From Pseudanabaena sp. M085S1SP2A07QC (GTDB lineage: Bacteria; Cyanobacteriota; Cyanobacteriia; Pseudanabaenales; Pseudanabaenaceae): a stretch of 53,247 nt of DNA. Shown here piece by piece: positions 1 through 8,103 of this stretch; the first letter of the stretch is position 1, and the number at the start of each line of letters is the position of its first letter. The translations under genes were made by a program, and so were the position numbers. Below the pieces are notes generated by a model. The model saw nothing but the letters and a program-made list of their open reading frames with translations, searched no databases and was not told the origin of the DNA. Where the stretch lies: contig JADBWK010000109.1 in assembly GCA_020404895.1 (NCBI GenBank), positions 1-53,247 on the forward strand, read 5' to 3'.

Positions 1-1
1 C

Positions 2-1381
2 GCTCTCAAGGATTCTCATCATTATGTGCGTGGGAATGCAGTAGCGGCATTAGGCAAGATTGGCATTGACAAAGCCGTTGAGTCTCTCATTCTCGCTCTC
101 AAGGATTCTCATCATTATGTGCGCGGGAATGCAGTAGCGGCATTAGGCAAGATTGGCATTGACAAAGCCGTTGAGCCTCTCATTCTCGCTCTCAAGGATT
201 CTGATTGGAATGTGCGTAGGAATGCAGCAGAGGCATTAGGCGAAATTGGCATTGACAAAGCCGTTGAGCCTCTCATTCTTGCTCTCAAGGATTCTAATGA
301 TTTTGTGTGTAACAGAGCAGCAGAGGCATTAGGCGCGATTGGCAGTGACAAAGCCGTTGAGTCTCTCATTCTCGCTCTCAAGGATTCTGGTGATGATGTG
401 CGTGGGAATGCAGTAGCGGCATTAGTCAAGATTGGCAGTGACAAAGCCGTTGAGTCTCTCATTCTGGCTCTTAAGGATTCTGATTGGAATGTGCGTAGGA
501 ATGCAGCAGAGGCATTAGGCAAGATTGGCAGTGACAAAGCCATTGAGCCTCTCATTCTCGCTCTCAAGGATTTTCATTGGAATGTGCGTAGGAATGCAGT
601 AGCGGCATTAGGCAAAATTGGCATTGACAAAGCCGTTGAGTCTCTCATTCTCGCTCTCAAGGATTCTGGTGATGATGTGCGTGGGTATGCAGCAGAGGCA
701 TTAGGCAAAATTGGCAGTGACAAAGCCGTTGAGTCTCTCATTCTCGCTCTCAAGGATTCTCATTGGAATGTGCGTAGGAATGCAGTAGCGGCATTAGGCA
801 AAATTGGCAGTGACAAAGCCGTTGAGTCTCTCATTCTCGCTCTCAAGGATTCTGGTGATGATGTGCGTGGGTATGCAGCAGAGGCATTAGGCGAAATTGG
901 CATTGACAAAGCCGTTGAGCCTCTCATTCTTGCTCTCAAGGATTCTCATTGGAATGTGCGTGGGTATGCAGCAGAGGCATTAGGCGCGATTGGCAGTGAC
1001 AAAGCCGTTGAGTCTCTCACTCTCGCTCTCAATGATTCTGATGATGATGTGCGTGGGAATGCAGTAGCGGCATTAGGCACGATTGTCGAAAACGATCGCA
1101 ACCTACCCATCCTCACCCAACAACTCCCCTATCTCCTTACCCTCATCCCCACAGAAGCCAGCCAACAAGCCCTCTCAGTCATCACCGCCATCCAAGCCCG
1201 ATGCAAATACTACAACTACGACATAGCTCAAACACCCTTACCCCCCGAAGATAAACCCAACCCCACCACAGGCAACACCTACATCTTCAAAGCACCCGTA
1301 AGTCAAGTAGTAGAAAATCTAACTGTTCAACGCGATAATATTGCTACACAAAACAACCAAAAGACAGCACCTGAGTCCTAA
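2..1381 (+). CDS. HEAT-repeat protein with C-terminal signalling-like tail (5' partial)
   Basis: The reading frame is open from base 2, so the true start lies outside the window. The visible part is about 11-12 near-identical 31-residue repeats of the HEAT/PBS-lyase type (core [21 protein letters not shown]), encoded by 93-bp DNA repeats up to about base 1085. A proline- and asparagine-rich linker follows. The last ~30 residues carry FKAPVSQVV, then TV, DNI and TQNN. This tail is matched at the N-terminus of the next gene, 32 bp downstream. HEAT repeats form right-handed solenoids used for protein binding. Within each repeat only a short patch before and after V-R varies (HHY, DWN, NDF, GDD, HWN, DDD). 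A phycobilin lyase is the usual annotation for E-Z type HEAT proteins in cyanobacteria, but the neighbourhood and tail argue for a binding or sensor protein. The upstream domain cannot be seen. Confidence 0.85.
   Translation, partial: ALKDSHHYVRGNAVAALGKIGIDKAVESLILALKDSHHYVRGNAVAALGKIGIDKAVEPLILALKDSDWNVRRNAAEALGEIGIDKAVEPLILALKDSNDFVCNRAAEALGAIGSDKAVESLILALKDSGDDVRGNAVAALVKIGSDKAVESLILALKDSDWNVRRNAAEALGKIGSDKAIEPLILALKDFHWNVRRNAVAALGKIGIDKAVESLILALKDSGDDVRGYAAEALGKIGSDKAVESLILALKDSHWNVRRNAVAALGKIGSDKAVESLILALKDSGDDVRGYAAEALGEIGIDKAVEPLILALKDSHWNVRGYAAEALGAIGSDKAVESLTLALNDSDDDVRGNAVAALGTIVENDRNLPILTQQLPYLLTLIPTEASQQALSVITAIQARCKYYNYDIAQTPLPPEDKPNPTTGNTYIFKAPVSQVVENLTVQRDNIATQNNQKTAPES
26..1080 (+). 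repeat. 93-bp tandem coding repeats
   Basis: Tandem in-frame 93-bp units encode the HEAT array. Adjacent units are almost identical at nucleotide level outside a ~20-bp variable patch, which points to recent duplication or gene conversion rather than old divergence. Confidence 0.9.
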
Positions 1382-1413
1382 CCAACCCCTAAACATTACC
1401 CAATGAGAAAAAT

Positions 1414-1788
1414 ATGACCTTTAACTTCCATGCCCCCGTAGGACAAGTCATCGCAGGCAATCAAACCGTCACAGGCGACAACATCGGCACGCAAAACAAC
1501 TACTTCGGCACAGACGACCCCAACACCCAAGAACTAGCCAATGAACTCGTTGAAATCCTGCAAGGAATCGTCCCTCAAATCTCCGATCCCACCAGCGAAG
1601 CAGGCAAAGAAATCATCACCGCCGCCGCAATGGAAGAGATAGAAAACAAACCAACCCTTAAAGATCGTCTAGTTGCTGCATTTAAAGCAGGTGCATTTGA
1701 AGCTATCAAAAAAATTGCCAAAAATGATTTTGTGGAAGTCTTCCTTACTGCCTTCAAAGCAGGACTTGAAGCCAAACCTAAAAAGTAA
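1414..1788 (+). CDS. Small protein with N-terminal NxTVxxDNIGTQNN motif and helical C-terminus
   Basis: This 124-residue protein has no enzyme motif that I recognise. Residues about 4-30 (FHAPVGQVI, then N-TV, GDNIGTQNN) match the tail of the HEAT protein just upstream almost position by position. The rest is predicted helical: an acidic helix (ELANELVEIL), then a segment with KPTLKDRLVAAFKAGAFEA and a final amphipathic helix ending KPKK. From memory, C-termini of this 'NPTLKxRLVxALKAG' kind occur in many short cyanobacterial proteins after pentapeptide-like or N/Q/G-rich heads; I cannot check that here. Same strand and close spacing suggest co-transcription with the HEAT gene. A role as an effector or adaptor recruited through the shared motif is inference. 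Confidence 0.75.
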   Translation: MTFNFHAPVGQVIAGNQTVTGDNIGTQNNYFGTDDPNTQELANELVEILQGIVPQISDPTSEAGKEIITAAAMEEIENKPTLKDRLVAAFKAGAFEAIKKIAKNDFVEVFLTAFKAGLEAKPKK

Positions 1789-1830
1789 AGCTCCTATTCT
1801 AGATATCAGCCGTATCAAAAAGTGAAACTT

Positions 1831-2061
1831 ATGACAGTACAAGACCTCGCGATCGCCAAAATCCAAAATCTTCCCAACGAACTCGCTCAGGAAGTAAGTG
1901 ACTTTATTGACTTTCTCATGCTCAAACAAGACAACCAACGCTGGCAGCAATGGACACAATTTAGCGAATCCCTAACCATCAGCGAATCCGACTTTAGCGA
2001 CTATCTCAAAAATCTAGAAGACTACGAAGAAAGACTAGTACGCGGAGAAATCCAATGGTAA
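1831..2061 (+). CDS. Antitoxin-like protein of a MazEF-type pair
   Basis: The ATG at 1831 gives a 76-residue acidic protein; a GTG three codons upstream is the alternative. The N-terminus (AIAKIQNLPNELAQEVSDFIDFL) resembles the DUF2281 family of cyanobacterial antitoxins. The C-terminus is acidic and aromatic, as expected for a disordered toxin-wrapping tail. Its stop overlaps the start of the MazF-like toxin by a few bases, the classic antitoxin-first arrangement with translational coupling. Assignment rests mainly on this pairing. Confidence 0.7.
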   Translation: MTVQDLAIAKIQNLPNELAQEVSDFIDFLMLKQDNQRWQQWTQFSESLTISESDFSDYLKNLEDYEERLVRGEIQW

Positions 2062-2402
2062 CAGTCATCAGAGGCGATATCGTCCTATGTGACCTCAATC
2101 CTGTAATTGGCACAGAACAATCAGGCATCCGACCTGTCGTTATTGTCCAAAGCGATCGCGCCAACAGAGTCAGCCCCCACACAATCATCGCCCCATTCAC
2201 AACCAAAATTCGCCGCGCACTTTTGCCCTCTCACGTATTTGTCCCCAAAGGCATCGGTGGTCTTTCCCAAGACTCAGTAATCCTCTGTGAACAGATTCGA
2301 GTAATTGATAAAACTAGAATTCTCAAAGCGATCGGGCAACTAGAAGAACCATATATCCAACAACTAGCCCAAGCCTTAAAAACTATTCTTGATTTGCAAT
2401 AA
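2055..2402 (+). CDS. mazF: MazF/PemK-family toxin (endoribonuclease)
   Basis: The 115-residue protein has the MazF/PemK hallmarks: RGDIVLCDLNPVIGTEQSG near the N-terminus (the conserved G-D and P-x-x-G-x-E-Q-x-G-x-RP), RPVVIVQSD, then a central T and a C-terminal LCEQIRVIDKTRI strand. Members are ribosome-independent mRNA interferases held inactive by the cognate antitoxin. The start overlaps the upstream antitoxin stop, so the two are co-translated. The length is normal and the frame intact, so it looks functional. Confidence 0.88.
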   Translation: MVTVIRGDIVLCDLNPVIGTEQSGIRPVVIVQSDRANRVSPHTIIAPFTTKIRRALLPSHVFVPKGIGGLSQDSVILCEQIRVIDKTRILKAIGQLEEPYIQQLAQALKTILDLQ

Positions 2403-2408
2403 CCGCAA

Positions 2409-2741
2409 ATGGATAAACTAGAAAATTACCGTCTATACATTCAAAATCTTCTGGAAAAGCATAGTCATTTTAAAACTCAAGACGATGTACAGAGTGAGTT
2501 GATTTTTGACACCGTGCGCGATCGCTATCAGTTAATGCGTATTGGCTGGAAAGGCTTAAAGCGCGCCTATCATACTGTTCTACATTTTGATATCAAAGAT
2601 GGAAAAATCTGGCTACAGCAAAATACAACCGATATTGACGTAGGACAAGAATTACTAGAATTCGGTATTCCCAAAGAAGACATCGTGCTGGGTTTACACC
2701 CTCCCTACAAAAGACCCTATACAGGCTATGGAGTTGCTTAA
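2409..2741 (+). CDS. xisI: XisI-family protein
   Basis: The 110-residue protein matches the XisI family named after the fdxN-element excision controlling factor of heterocystous cyanobacteria. Visible family features are the N-terminal L-x-YR-x-Y-I-x-x-LL, the central DTVRDRYQLMRIGW, and the C-terminal LGFxPPYKRxYTGY-like ending (LGLHPPYKRPYTGYGVA). It is normally preceded by xisH, a predicted nuclease-like partner. Here it follows mazF by 6 bp and no xisH is visible. XisH/XisI pairs are now widely suspected to be toxin-antitoxin-like rather than true excision factors. Confidence 0.88.
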   Translation: MDKLENYRLYIQNLLEKHSHFKTQDDVQSELIFDTVRDRYQLMRIGWKGLKRAYHTVLHFDIKDGKIWLQQNTTDIDVGQELLEFGIPKEDIVLGLHPPYKRPYTGYGVA

Positions 2742-2745
2742 ACAG

Positions 2746-3156
2746 ATGTCCAAACAAACCATTACCTATCTATCCCCACTCGATGCCCTCATCGCCGTTG
2801 CCAAAAGACTTAGCCTCTACGAAAATCAACACAAACTCGACTCTGAAGAATTTTTCCATCAATATCGCCAAGGAAAAACATCAGATGAAATAGAATTTAT
2901 CGAATGGGCAAACGACTATCAACACTATCTCGCCCTGCGTCAGGAAATAGAACAAGATCAACGCCCCAAATGTATCGGCATGGGCGACAGTGGCATGACC
3001 AACCTATCCGAACGAGTTGACGAACTACTTTATGCCGATCATCAAGCCCCATCTCCCATTAAAAAACGTCGAGTAGGTATATTAAAAGGCACATTCGTTT
3101 TGCCATTACCCGATGACTTTGATGAACCCCTAGAAGACTTTCAAGAATATTCATGA
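2746..3156 (+). CDS. Antitoxin-like protein, cyanobacterial family
   Basis: I take the ATG at 2746, just after the xisI stop, giving 136 residues; an upstream ATG at 2728 would overlap xisI. The N-terminal half (TITYLSPLDALIAVAKRLS, then an acidic EEFFHQYRQG stretch) resembles short cyanobacterial antitoxin-like proteins. The middle has IGMGDSG followed by LSERVDELLY, and the end (RRVGILKGTF...PDDFDEPLEDF) is the tail typical of DUF2281 antitoxins, with its DFDEPL motif. It may therefore be a composite of two antitoxin-type modules. No intact toxin follows directly. Confidence 0.6.
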   Translation: MSKQTITYLSPLDALIAVAKRLSLYENQHKLDSEEFFHQYRQGKTSDEIEFIEWANDYQHYLALRQEIEQDQRPKCIGMGDSGMTNLSERVDELLYADHQAPSPIKKRRVGILKGTFVLPLPDDFDEPLEDFQEYS

Positions 3157-3182
3157 CAGTTCCAATCAAAAAGTAAATCATC

Positions 3183-3476
3183 ATGAAAACAGCAACCATC
3201 TCCCGTCATGTCACCCGTAACCCTGAAATTCTCTCAGGCGAACCAATTATCGATGGAACTAGAACACCCGTTAGAGCAATTGTTGAAAACTGGCGCTTAG
3301 GAGTTAGACCAGAAGAAATTCCATTACACTTGCCACATCTCAATCTCGCTCAAATCTTTGATGCCCTTAGCTTTTATCTAGACAACCAATCAGAAATCAA
3401 CGAATACATCGAACGCAATCACGTCCCCGATGAACTGGTTCACCCAATCATTAAAGCTAGACTAAATCAAAGATGA
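3183..3476 (+). CDS. DUF433-family protein (antitoxin-like)
   Basis: The 97-residue protein carries the DUF433 pattern: RNPEILSGEPIIDGTRTPV, then a winged-helix-like segment (VRAIVENWRLGVRPEEI) and HLNLAQIFDALSFYLDN. DUF433 proteins are small HTH-like antitoxins often followed by a PIN-like DUF5615 toxin. Here only a seven-codon stub is in frame after the stop, so the partner is missing. It is the last intact gene of the toxin-antitoxin cluster. A second DUF433 gene lies at 33.5 kb. Confidence 0.85.
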   Translation: MKTATISRHVTRNPEILSGEPIIDGTRTPVRAIVENWRLGVRPEEIPLHLPHLNLAQIFDALSFYLDNQSEINEYIERNHVPDELVHPIIKARLNQR

Positions 3477-3536
3477 CTATTTATGATAGTTAACTTTTTG
3501 CTAACCTAAAATAAGCAGATTGAGCAGGTAATAAAA

Positions 3537-3777
3537 ATGCAGACACTTTTAAAAGTGGAAGATGCTGTAATTTCAGTGTTACGAACCTTACCACCAGACA
3601 AGCAACAAGAATTACTAGATTTTGCAGGTTTTTTGCAAACCTAAAGCTACGGTTAAGCGACCACGAAAAAGTATCAAAGGTTTGTGCGCCGATCTAAATA
3701 TCGATATTACTGAAGAAGATATTAGAACAGCAAGACAAGAAGTGTGGGGCAATTTCCCTAAAAATATTCAACTATGA
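3537..3777 (+). pseudogene. Frameshifted VapB/DUF2281-type antitoxin
   Basis: The ATG at 3537 opens a 35-codon frame (VEDAVISVLRTLPPDKQQEL) that stops at 3642. The protein clearly continues in another frame with KRPRKSIKGLCADLNIDITE, EDIRTARQEVWGNFP, ending at 3777. The second part is the standard C-terminus of cyanobacterial VapB antitoxins. A one- or two-base indel near 3640 explains the break. The stop overlaps the ATG of a VapC stub (ATGA), the normal VapBC junction. Confidence 0.75.
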
Positions 3778-3869
3778 GTGCAATTGTTGCAGATACACAT
3801 ACTTTAATTTACTACGTCGCATACGCCTACAACACCAAGGCTACAAGTCCTGATATGATCATCAGGTAG
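3774..3869 (+). pseudogene. VapC PIN-domain toxin, N-terminal stub
   Basis: The ATG overlaps the VapB stop. The first residues, SAIVADTHTLIYY, are the first beta strand of a PIN domain with its catalytic Asp. Homology ends after about 15 codons and the frame stops at 3869. The remaining ~115 codons of a PIN toxin are gone, replaced by the proS upstream region. Confidence 0.7.
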
Positions 3870-3940
3870 AATCACCGTTAACAGATCAACGAAATTCTAG
3901 CGAATATCCCTAGCGAACATCAGCGAACATCTCCAGCAAT

Positions 3941-5731
3941 ATGCGTCTATCTCAAATGCTCTGGGTCACTCTGCGTGAAGATCCCGCCGAAGCAGAACTC
4001 ACAAGTCATAAACTCTTACTCCGTGCAGGCTACATCAGGCGCGTAGGTTCAGGCTTGTATGTGTACTTGCCGCTCATGTGGCGCGTTTTGCAAAAGATCT
4101 CGGCGATCGTCCGCGAAGAGATGAACGACACAGGGGCGCAAGAATGCCTGTTGACGCAACTGCAACCTGCGGAACTATGGCAGGAGTCAGGACGCTGGGA
4201 TACTTACACCAAAGCCGAAGGGATCATGTTTGCCCTCACCGATCGCGCTAATCGTGAAGTCGGGCTTGGTCCTACCCACGAAGAAATTATTACAGCGATC
4301 GCTAGAGATACGATTCGTTCTTACCGTCAATTGCCGCAGCATCTCTACCAAATTCAAACCAAATTCCGCGATGAGATTCGTCCTCGTTTTGGCTTGATGC
4401 GTGGGCGCGAGTTCATCATGAAGGATGGCTACTCGTTCCATGAAAATGAAGAGAGCCTCAAAGAAACCTACTACGAAATGGATCGCGCCTATCGGAAGAT
4501 GTTCGATCGCTGCGGTCTGAAATTTAGGGCAGTAGAGGCAGACTCAGGAGCGATCGGTGGTTCGGGTTCGCAGGAGTTTATGGTATTAGCAGAAGCTGGT
4601 GAAGATGATATTCTCTTTACCGAAGATAGCAGCTATGCCGCTAATGTCGAGAAAGCAGTATCACTTCCACCTGAGGCTGTACCATCGCATTTTGACAAGT
4701 TTGAGAAAGTGCATACTCCCAAAAAGGGAACCATTGAGACTGTGTGCAAGTTGCTGAAATGCGACCCCACCCAAGTCGTCAAGCAGGTTCTCTACCAAGT
4801 CATTTATGATAATGGCACGACAGTTTTAGTATTAGTTAGCATTCGTGGCGATCGCGATGTTAATGAAGTGAAGCTGCAAAATGAACTGACAAAACTAGCA
4901 AGTATCTACGGCGGGAAAGCTCTTATCAACCTCCAAGTTGCCGATCCTGAATCTCAGCAAAAATGGGCGCATTCCAAACTTCCTGTCGGATTTATCTCAC
5001 CAAGTCTGGATGATTCCTATATTGACAAGAGTTCCACAGTTTCTCAAAAGTTTCTGCGCTTAGCCGATCGCACTGTTGAGCATTTACAAAATTTTGTCAC
5101 GGGTGCAGATGAAGCTGATTATCACGTTGTTGGCGCAAATTGGGGTAAGGAATTTACATTACCCACAGTTGTAAATCTTGACAAGGCAAAAGAAGGCGAT
5201 CGCGCCGTTCATGATCCTTCTCAAATCTTGCAAACCGCCAGAGGCATTGAAGTTGGTCATATCTTCCAATTGGGAACTAAATACTCACAAGCGATGAAGG
5301 CGACCTTCACCAATGAGCAAGGCGAAGAACTGCCCTTAGTCATGGGTTGCTATGGTTTAGGTGTCTCGCGCCTCGCCCAAGCTGCCGTTGAGCAGTCCTA
5401 CGACAAAGATGGCATTATCTGGAATAAGGCGATCGCTCCCTACCATGTGATCGTCACCGTGCCGAACGTGGGCGATGCTAAGCAAATGGATGTAGGCGAA
5501 AGGCTCTACACTGCCCTTGATGCCGCAGGTGTAGAAGTACTACTAGACGAGCGCGATGAACGGGCTGGTGTCAAGTTCAAGGATGCCGATCTCGTTGGTA
5601 TTCCCTATCGGGTGGTTACGGGTAAGGCGATCGCTGATGGCAAAGTCGAAATCGTTAATCGCGCGACGAAGGTGGCGACTTTGGTAGAGATTGAGTCAGT
5701 GGTGGAGTATCTACAGAACGAACTCAAGTAA
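3941..5731 (+). CDS. proS: Prolyl-tRNA synthetase
   Basis: ProS is a class IIa aminoacyl-tRNA synthetase charging tRNA-Pro in the cytoplasm. The 596-residue length is right for the bacterial type with an inserted editing domain. The N-terminus ([19 protein letters not shown]) is canonical and fixes the start. Motif 2 is visible at about residues 140-165 ([20 protein letters not shown]). The YbaK-like editing insertion lies at about 220-400, and motif 3 is the later [10 protein letters not shown]. The C-terminal anticodon-binding domain has [20 protein letters not shown]. It is a single gene between the toxin-antitoxin cluster and a DUF790 gene. tRNA-Pro(GGG), one of its substrates, is at 40.0 kb. 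Confidence 0.97.
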   Translation: MRLSQMLWVTLREDPAEAELTSHKLLLRAGYIRRVGSGLYVYLPLMWRVLQKISAIVREEMNDTGAQECLLTQLQPAELWQESGRWDTYTKAEGIMFALTDRANREVGLGPTHEEIITAIARDTIRSYRQLPQHLYQIQTKFRDEIRPRFGLMRGREFIMKDGYSFHENEESLKETYYEMDRAYRKMFDRCGLKFRAVEADSGAIGGSGSQEFMVLAEAGEDDILFTEDSSYAANVEKAVSLPPEAVPSHFDKFEKVHTPKKGTIETVCKLLKCDPTQVVKQVLYQVIYDNGTTVLVLVSIRGDRDVNEVKLQNELTKLASIYGGKALINLQVADPESQQKWAHSKLPVGFISPSLDDSYIDKSSTVSQKFLRLADRTVEHLQNFVTGADEADYHVVGANWGKEFTLPTVVNLDKAKEGDRAVHDPSQILQTARGIEVGHIFQLGTKYSQAMKATFTNEQGEELPLVMGCYGLGVSRLAQAAVEQSYDKDGIIWNKAIAPYHVIVTVPNVGDAKQMDVGERLYTALDAAGVEVLLDERDERAGVKFKDADLVGIPYRVVTGKAIADGKVEIVNRATKVATLVEIESVVEYLQNELK

Positions 5732-5738
5732 AATAACA

Positions 5739-5792
5739 GCCTTGCACTCAAGTGCAGGCTGAAAGCTAAAACCCGTTAAAACGGGTTGATAT
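5739..5792. repeat. Two short hairpins after proS
   Basis: A stem of CAGCC-TGCACT against AGTGCA-GGCTG (5739-5763) is followed by AACCCGTTAAAACGGGTT. They may end proS transcripts, although no clean U-run follows. Confidence 0.5.
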
Positions 5793-5829
5793 TATTATTG
5801 AGTCTGCTTCAGCATACTTAACTGGAGCT

Positions 5830-5874
5830 TATACCAAAACACAAAATGGCTACGCCATTTTATGTTTTGGTATA
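5830..5874. repeat. Palindrome with TATACCAAAA ends
   Basis: A near-perfect 45-bp palindrome with ends TATACCAAAAC / GTTTTGGTATA and centre TGGCTACGCCA. The same ends and a similar centre recur at 25.0 kb and 29.4 kb, and the ends (with other arms) at 29.8 kb. Confidence 0.85.
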
Positions 5875-5898
5875 ATTAATTTATAAGCCTTTTCTTTT

Positions 5899-7113
5899 AT
5901 GCTGCCTAGCGACCTCCTGATGCATCGACTGAATGGCGAAACCGTCGTTCCTAAAAGATTGAAATTAGACGATAAGCATCAAGCGATCGCCATAGAACTA
6001 ATCGCAATTTTTGAGAATGCTAAGGGCGGGGCTCAGAGTGAACTCGATCGCCTATTGCAAGAACTTGAAAGCGACACACCAGATTATCGGGTGAAGCGGG
6101 GATTAGCGCATATTCTCAAGTCCAGTTTCAGTACTTTTGAAATTGTGAGTCCCCTTGAACCTCAAGAATTACGCCGCCGTATTTTCGAGTTATCAGCTCA
6201 AGTTATCCCTAGCCAGCAAGCTACACAGCAAACCCTTACCAAACTTGCCGATAATCTGACTGAAGAACTTAAACGCGAGGTCTTACCTTCACAAATTAAA
6301 ATGGGGCTTTATGCCGATCTGATAGAAAATCGGATTCTGACCGAATTTGAAATACCTACACCTGAAGCTCTTATCCATCGTTATAATCTTTCGCAAGTAC
6401 AGGGGATTTTCTATAGAGCGAGTCACATGACGCTCAAAGTCCATCGTAACGATCCAGGAGAATATAAGCTGCTATTCCGTTATCTCAAGCTATTTCAATT
6501 GATGTCCTATATTGAAGGTGATGTCGATTATGGCTTTACGATTACCGTCGATGGCGCAACGAGTTTGTTTGGTACGAGTACCCGTTACGGACTTGCGATC
6601 GCAAAGCTTCTTCCTGCCCTACTTCATGTCACCAAATGGAGCCTCAACGCCACCCTCGTTGAAAAAGATACTTATTCAAAACAAAAGCGTACAGGATTAT
6701 TTACTCTCGATTCTGATTGTGGTTTAGTCAGCCATTATCCTGCTGGCAAAATGTATGACAGTGCGATCGAGTCATCGTTTGCCGAGCGATGGGCGGAATT
6801 AAAAACAGAATGGAAGTTAGAAAGGGAAGTAGATTTAATTCCGATTCCCGGAAGTGTGATGATTCCTGATTTTCGACTAGTACATCCCGATGGACGTACT
6901 TATCTCTTAGAGATTGTCGGCTATTGGCGACCTGAATATTTACGCAAGAAGTTTTCGCAAGTGCGGCAAGCTAATTGTGAGAATTTGATTTTGGCGATTT
7001 CTGAACGATTGAATCTGGAGAAAGCAGGCGTAAAAGTAAGCGATACACCTGCGCTGACGGTTTGGTTTAAGGATAAACTTTCGCCCAAAGTAGTTTTACA
7101 AGCAATCGAGTAG
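5899..7113 (+). CDS. DUF790 / Bax1-like nuclease
   Basis: The 404-residue protein begins MLPSDLLMHRLNGETVVPK, the standard DUF790 start. The family includes archaeal Bax1, a structure-specific endonuclease that partners the XPB helicase. The nuclease core is near the C-terminus: GSVMIPDFRLVHPDG, then YLLEIVGYWRPEYLRKK, giving the D...E-x-V/K type metal site. The N-terminal part has FEIVSPLEPQELRRRIFELS. In bacteria an XPB-like DEAD/H helicase gene is usually next door. None is adjacent here, since the neighbours are proS and DUF6671. A role in DNA repair is inferred from the family. Confidence 0.85.
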   Translation: MLPSDLLMHRLNGETVVPKRLKLDDKHQAIAIELIAIFENAKGGAQSELDRLLQELESDTPDYRVKRGLAHILKSSFSTFEIVSPLEPQELRRRIFELSAQVIPSQQATQQTLTKLADNLTEELKREVLPSQIKMGLYADLIENRILTEFEIPTPEALIHRYNLSQVQGIFYRASHMTLKVHRNDPGEYKLLFRYLKLFQLMSYIEGDVDYGFTITVDGATSLFGTSTRYGLAIAKLLPALLHVTKWSLNATLVEKDTYSKQKRTGLFTLDSDCGLVSHYPAGKMYDSAIESSFAERWAELKTEWKLEREVDLIPIPGSVMIPDFRLVHPDGRTYLLEIVGYWRPEYLRKKFSQVRQANCENLILAISERLNLEKAGVKVSDTPALTVWFKDKLSPKVVLQAIE

Positions 7114-7118
7114 AATGC

Positions 7119-7164
7119 CCATATACCGTAGTGACAATTCATGAATTGCCACTACGGTATATGG
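7119..7164. repeat. Palindrome with CAATTCATGAATTG core
   Basis: Outer arms CCATATACCGTAGTG / CACTACGGTATATGG surround the core CAATTCATGAATTG. It lies between the convergent DUF790 and DUF6671 genes. The same core family recurs at 8975, 28580 and 45363. Confidence 0.88.
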
Positions 7165-7185
7165 AGCAAAGCGATGTGCAGAATA

Positions 7186-8103
7186 CTAAGGATTGCAGTA
7201 GGAGCAGTACATCGGATCAGCAAATTGAACTTGATCTGGGAAGAGAACTTCTTGCTGAAACTGACAGCGATTGCAACGATAAATATGAGCGCGAGTAACT
7301 TGGGTGGGTAATCCGCAAATCTCGCATGGCAAACCCTTTATTTTTTTCACTACATCAAAATTCACAAAATCACAATGGGGACAGAATTGCTGTAACTTCC
7401 GTACTAACTCTTCAGTAGCTTTCGCAATATTGTTCATGCGAGTGGGATTGTAGAGCGATCGCATATCTGTCTCAATATGAATTTGTGATGATTGTTTTAG
7501 TAACTCATTGACAGATTCTTTGAGTAAATCTTCTGAAGTAATCCCTTTATAAATCGCCTCTTTTGCCGAAGTCTTGGCATCTGGCATCAATACGATCGCA
7601 TGATCGGGAAAGCCAACTTTGAGCGCAAACTCATAGGCTTGTTCGTAGCTAGAAATCTCTTGATGGCGAAAGTTAGTATCAGTGGAGAGAAATTCGCCAT
7701 AAACCGAAAAGTTATGTTTTTGATCCAGTAAAAACACAATTTCGCGATTGAAGGGAATACCTAACATCGGATGCGGAAAAAAGCTGCCTTCACTAGCGAT
7801 CGCTAAATCAGCATCTATTATCTCTAAAGCTTTTTCGGCTTTGAGTTTTGCGGTTTCGACTTGATTGGCAGGGCGATCAATATCGCGAGTAAATGTACCA
7901 AACAAATCGCTATCAAAATCTTGAGGTACGGTAACTATAACGCCTAACGATGTTTGTAAGATTGGCGCGATCGCTAATTCCTTACGATGCATTGTCGCAA
8001 TTACCAATAGGCGATCGCGAAAGTTTATTCTGTGATCTATTGTATTTTCTTGTTCCCCTCTCCCAGTGGGAGAGGGGCTAGGGGTGAGGGCATCACTCGT
8101 CAT
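7186..8103 (-). CDS. DUF6671-family protein with C-terminal zinc ribbons
   Basis: The body from FRDRLLVIATMHRKE to the end matches a conserved cyanobacterial/bacterial family that I know as DUF6671. The C-terminus has two Cys-pair zinc ribbons (FCPHCDF...LPCEICGLPT and YRCNRCQF...YCSYCNP). The function is unknown. The ATG at 8103 overlaps the end of nrtD by 11 bp, but the first ~27 residues are translated from a CCCTCTCCCA/TGGGAGAGGG palindromic repeat and are not part of the family. The repeat may have extended the gene's 5' end, or a non-ATG start closer to FRDR may be used. It probably forms the last cistron of the nrt operon. Confidence 0.75.
   Translation of the reverse strand: MTSDALTPSPSPTGRGEQENTIDHRINFRDRLLVIATMHRKELAIAPILQTSLGVIVTVPQDFDSDLFGTFTRDIDRPANQVETAKLKAEKALEIIDADLAIASEGSFFPHPMLGIPFNREIVFLLDQKHNFSVYGEFLSTDTNFRHQEISSYEQAYEFALKVGFPDHAIVLMPDAKTSAKEAIYKGITSEDLLKESVNELLKQSSQIHIETDMRSLYNPTRMNNIAKATEELVRKLQQFCPHCDFVNFDVVKKIKGLPCEICGLPTQVTRAHIYRCNRCQFQQEVLFPDQVQFADPMYCSYCNP

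Noticed and set aside
115-567. Minus-strand 150-codon frame with Arg/Ala/Ser-rich repeats
   Set aside because: It is the antisense shadow of the 93-bp HEAT repeats and has no independent features.
1-1080. CRISPR array (regular ~93-bp spacing)
   Set aside because: Repeats are contiguous, in frame and coding, without spacers; no cas genes.
3477-3500. DUF5615 toxin after the DUF433 gene
   Set aside because: Only a few codons follow before a stop; no toxin sequence remains.
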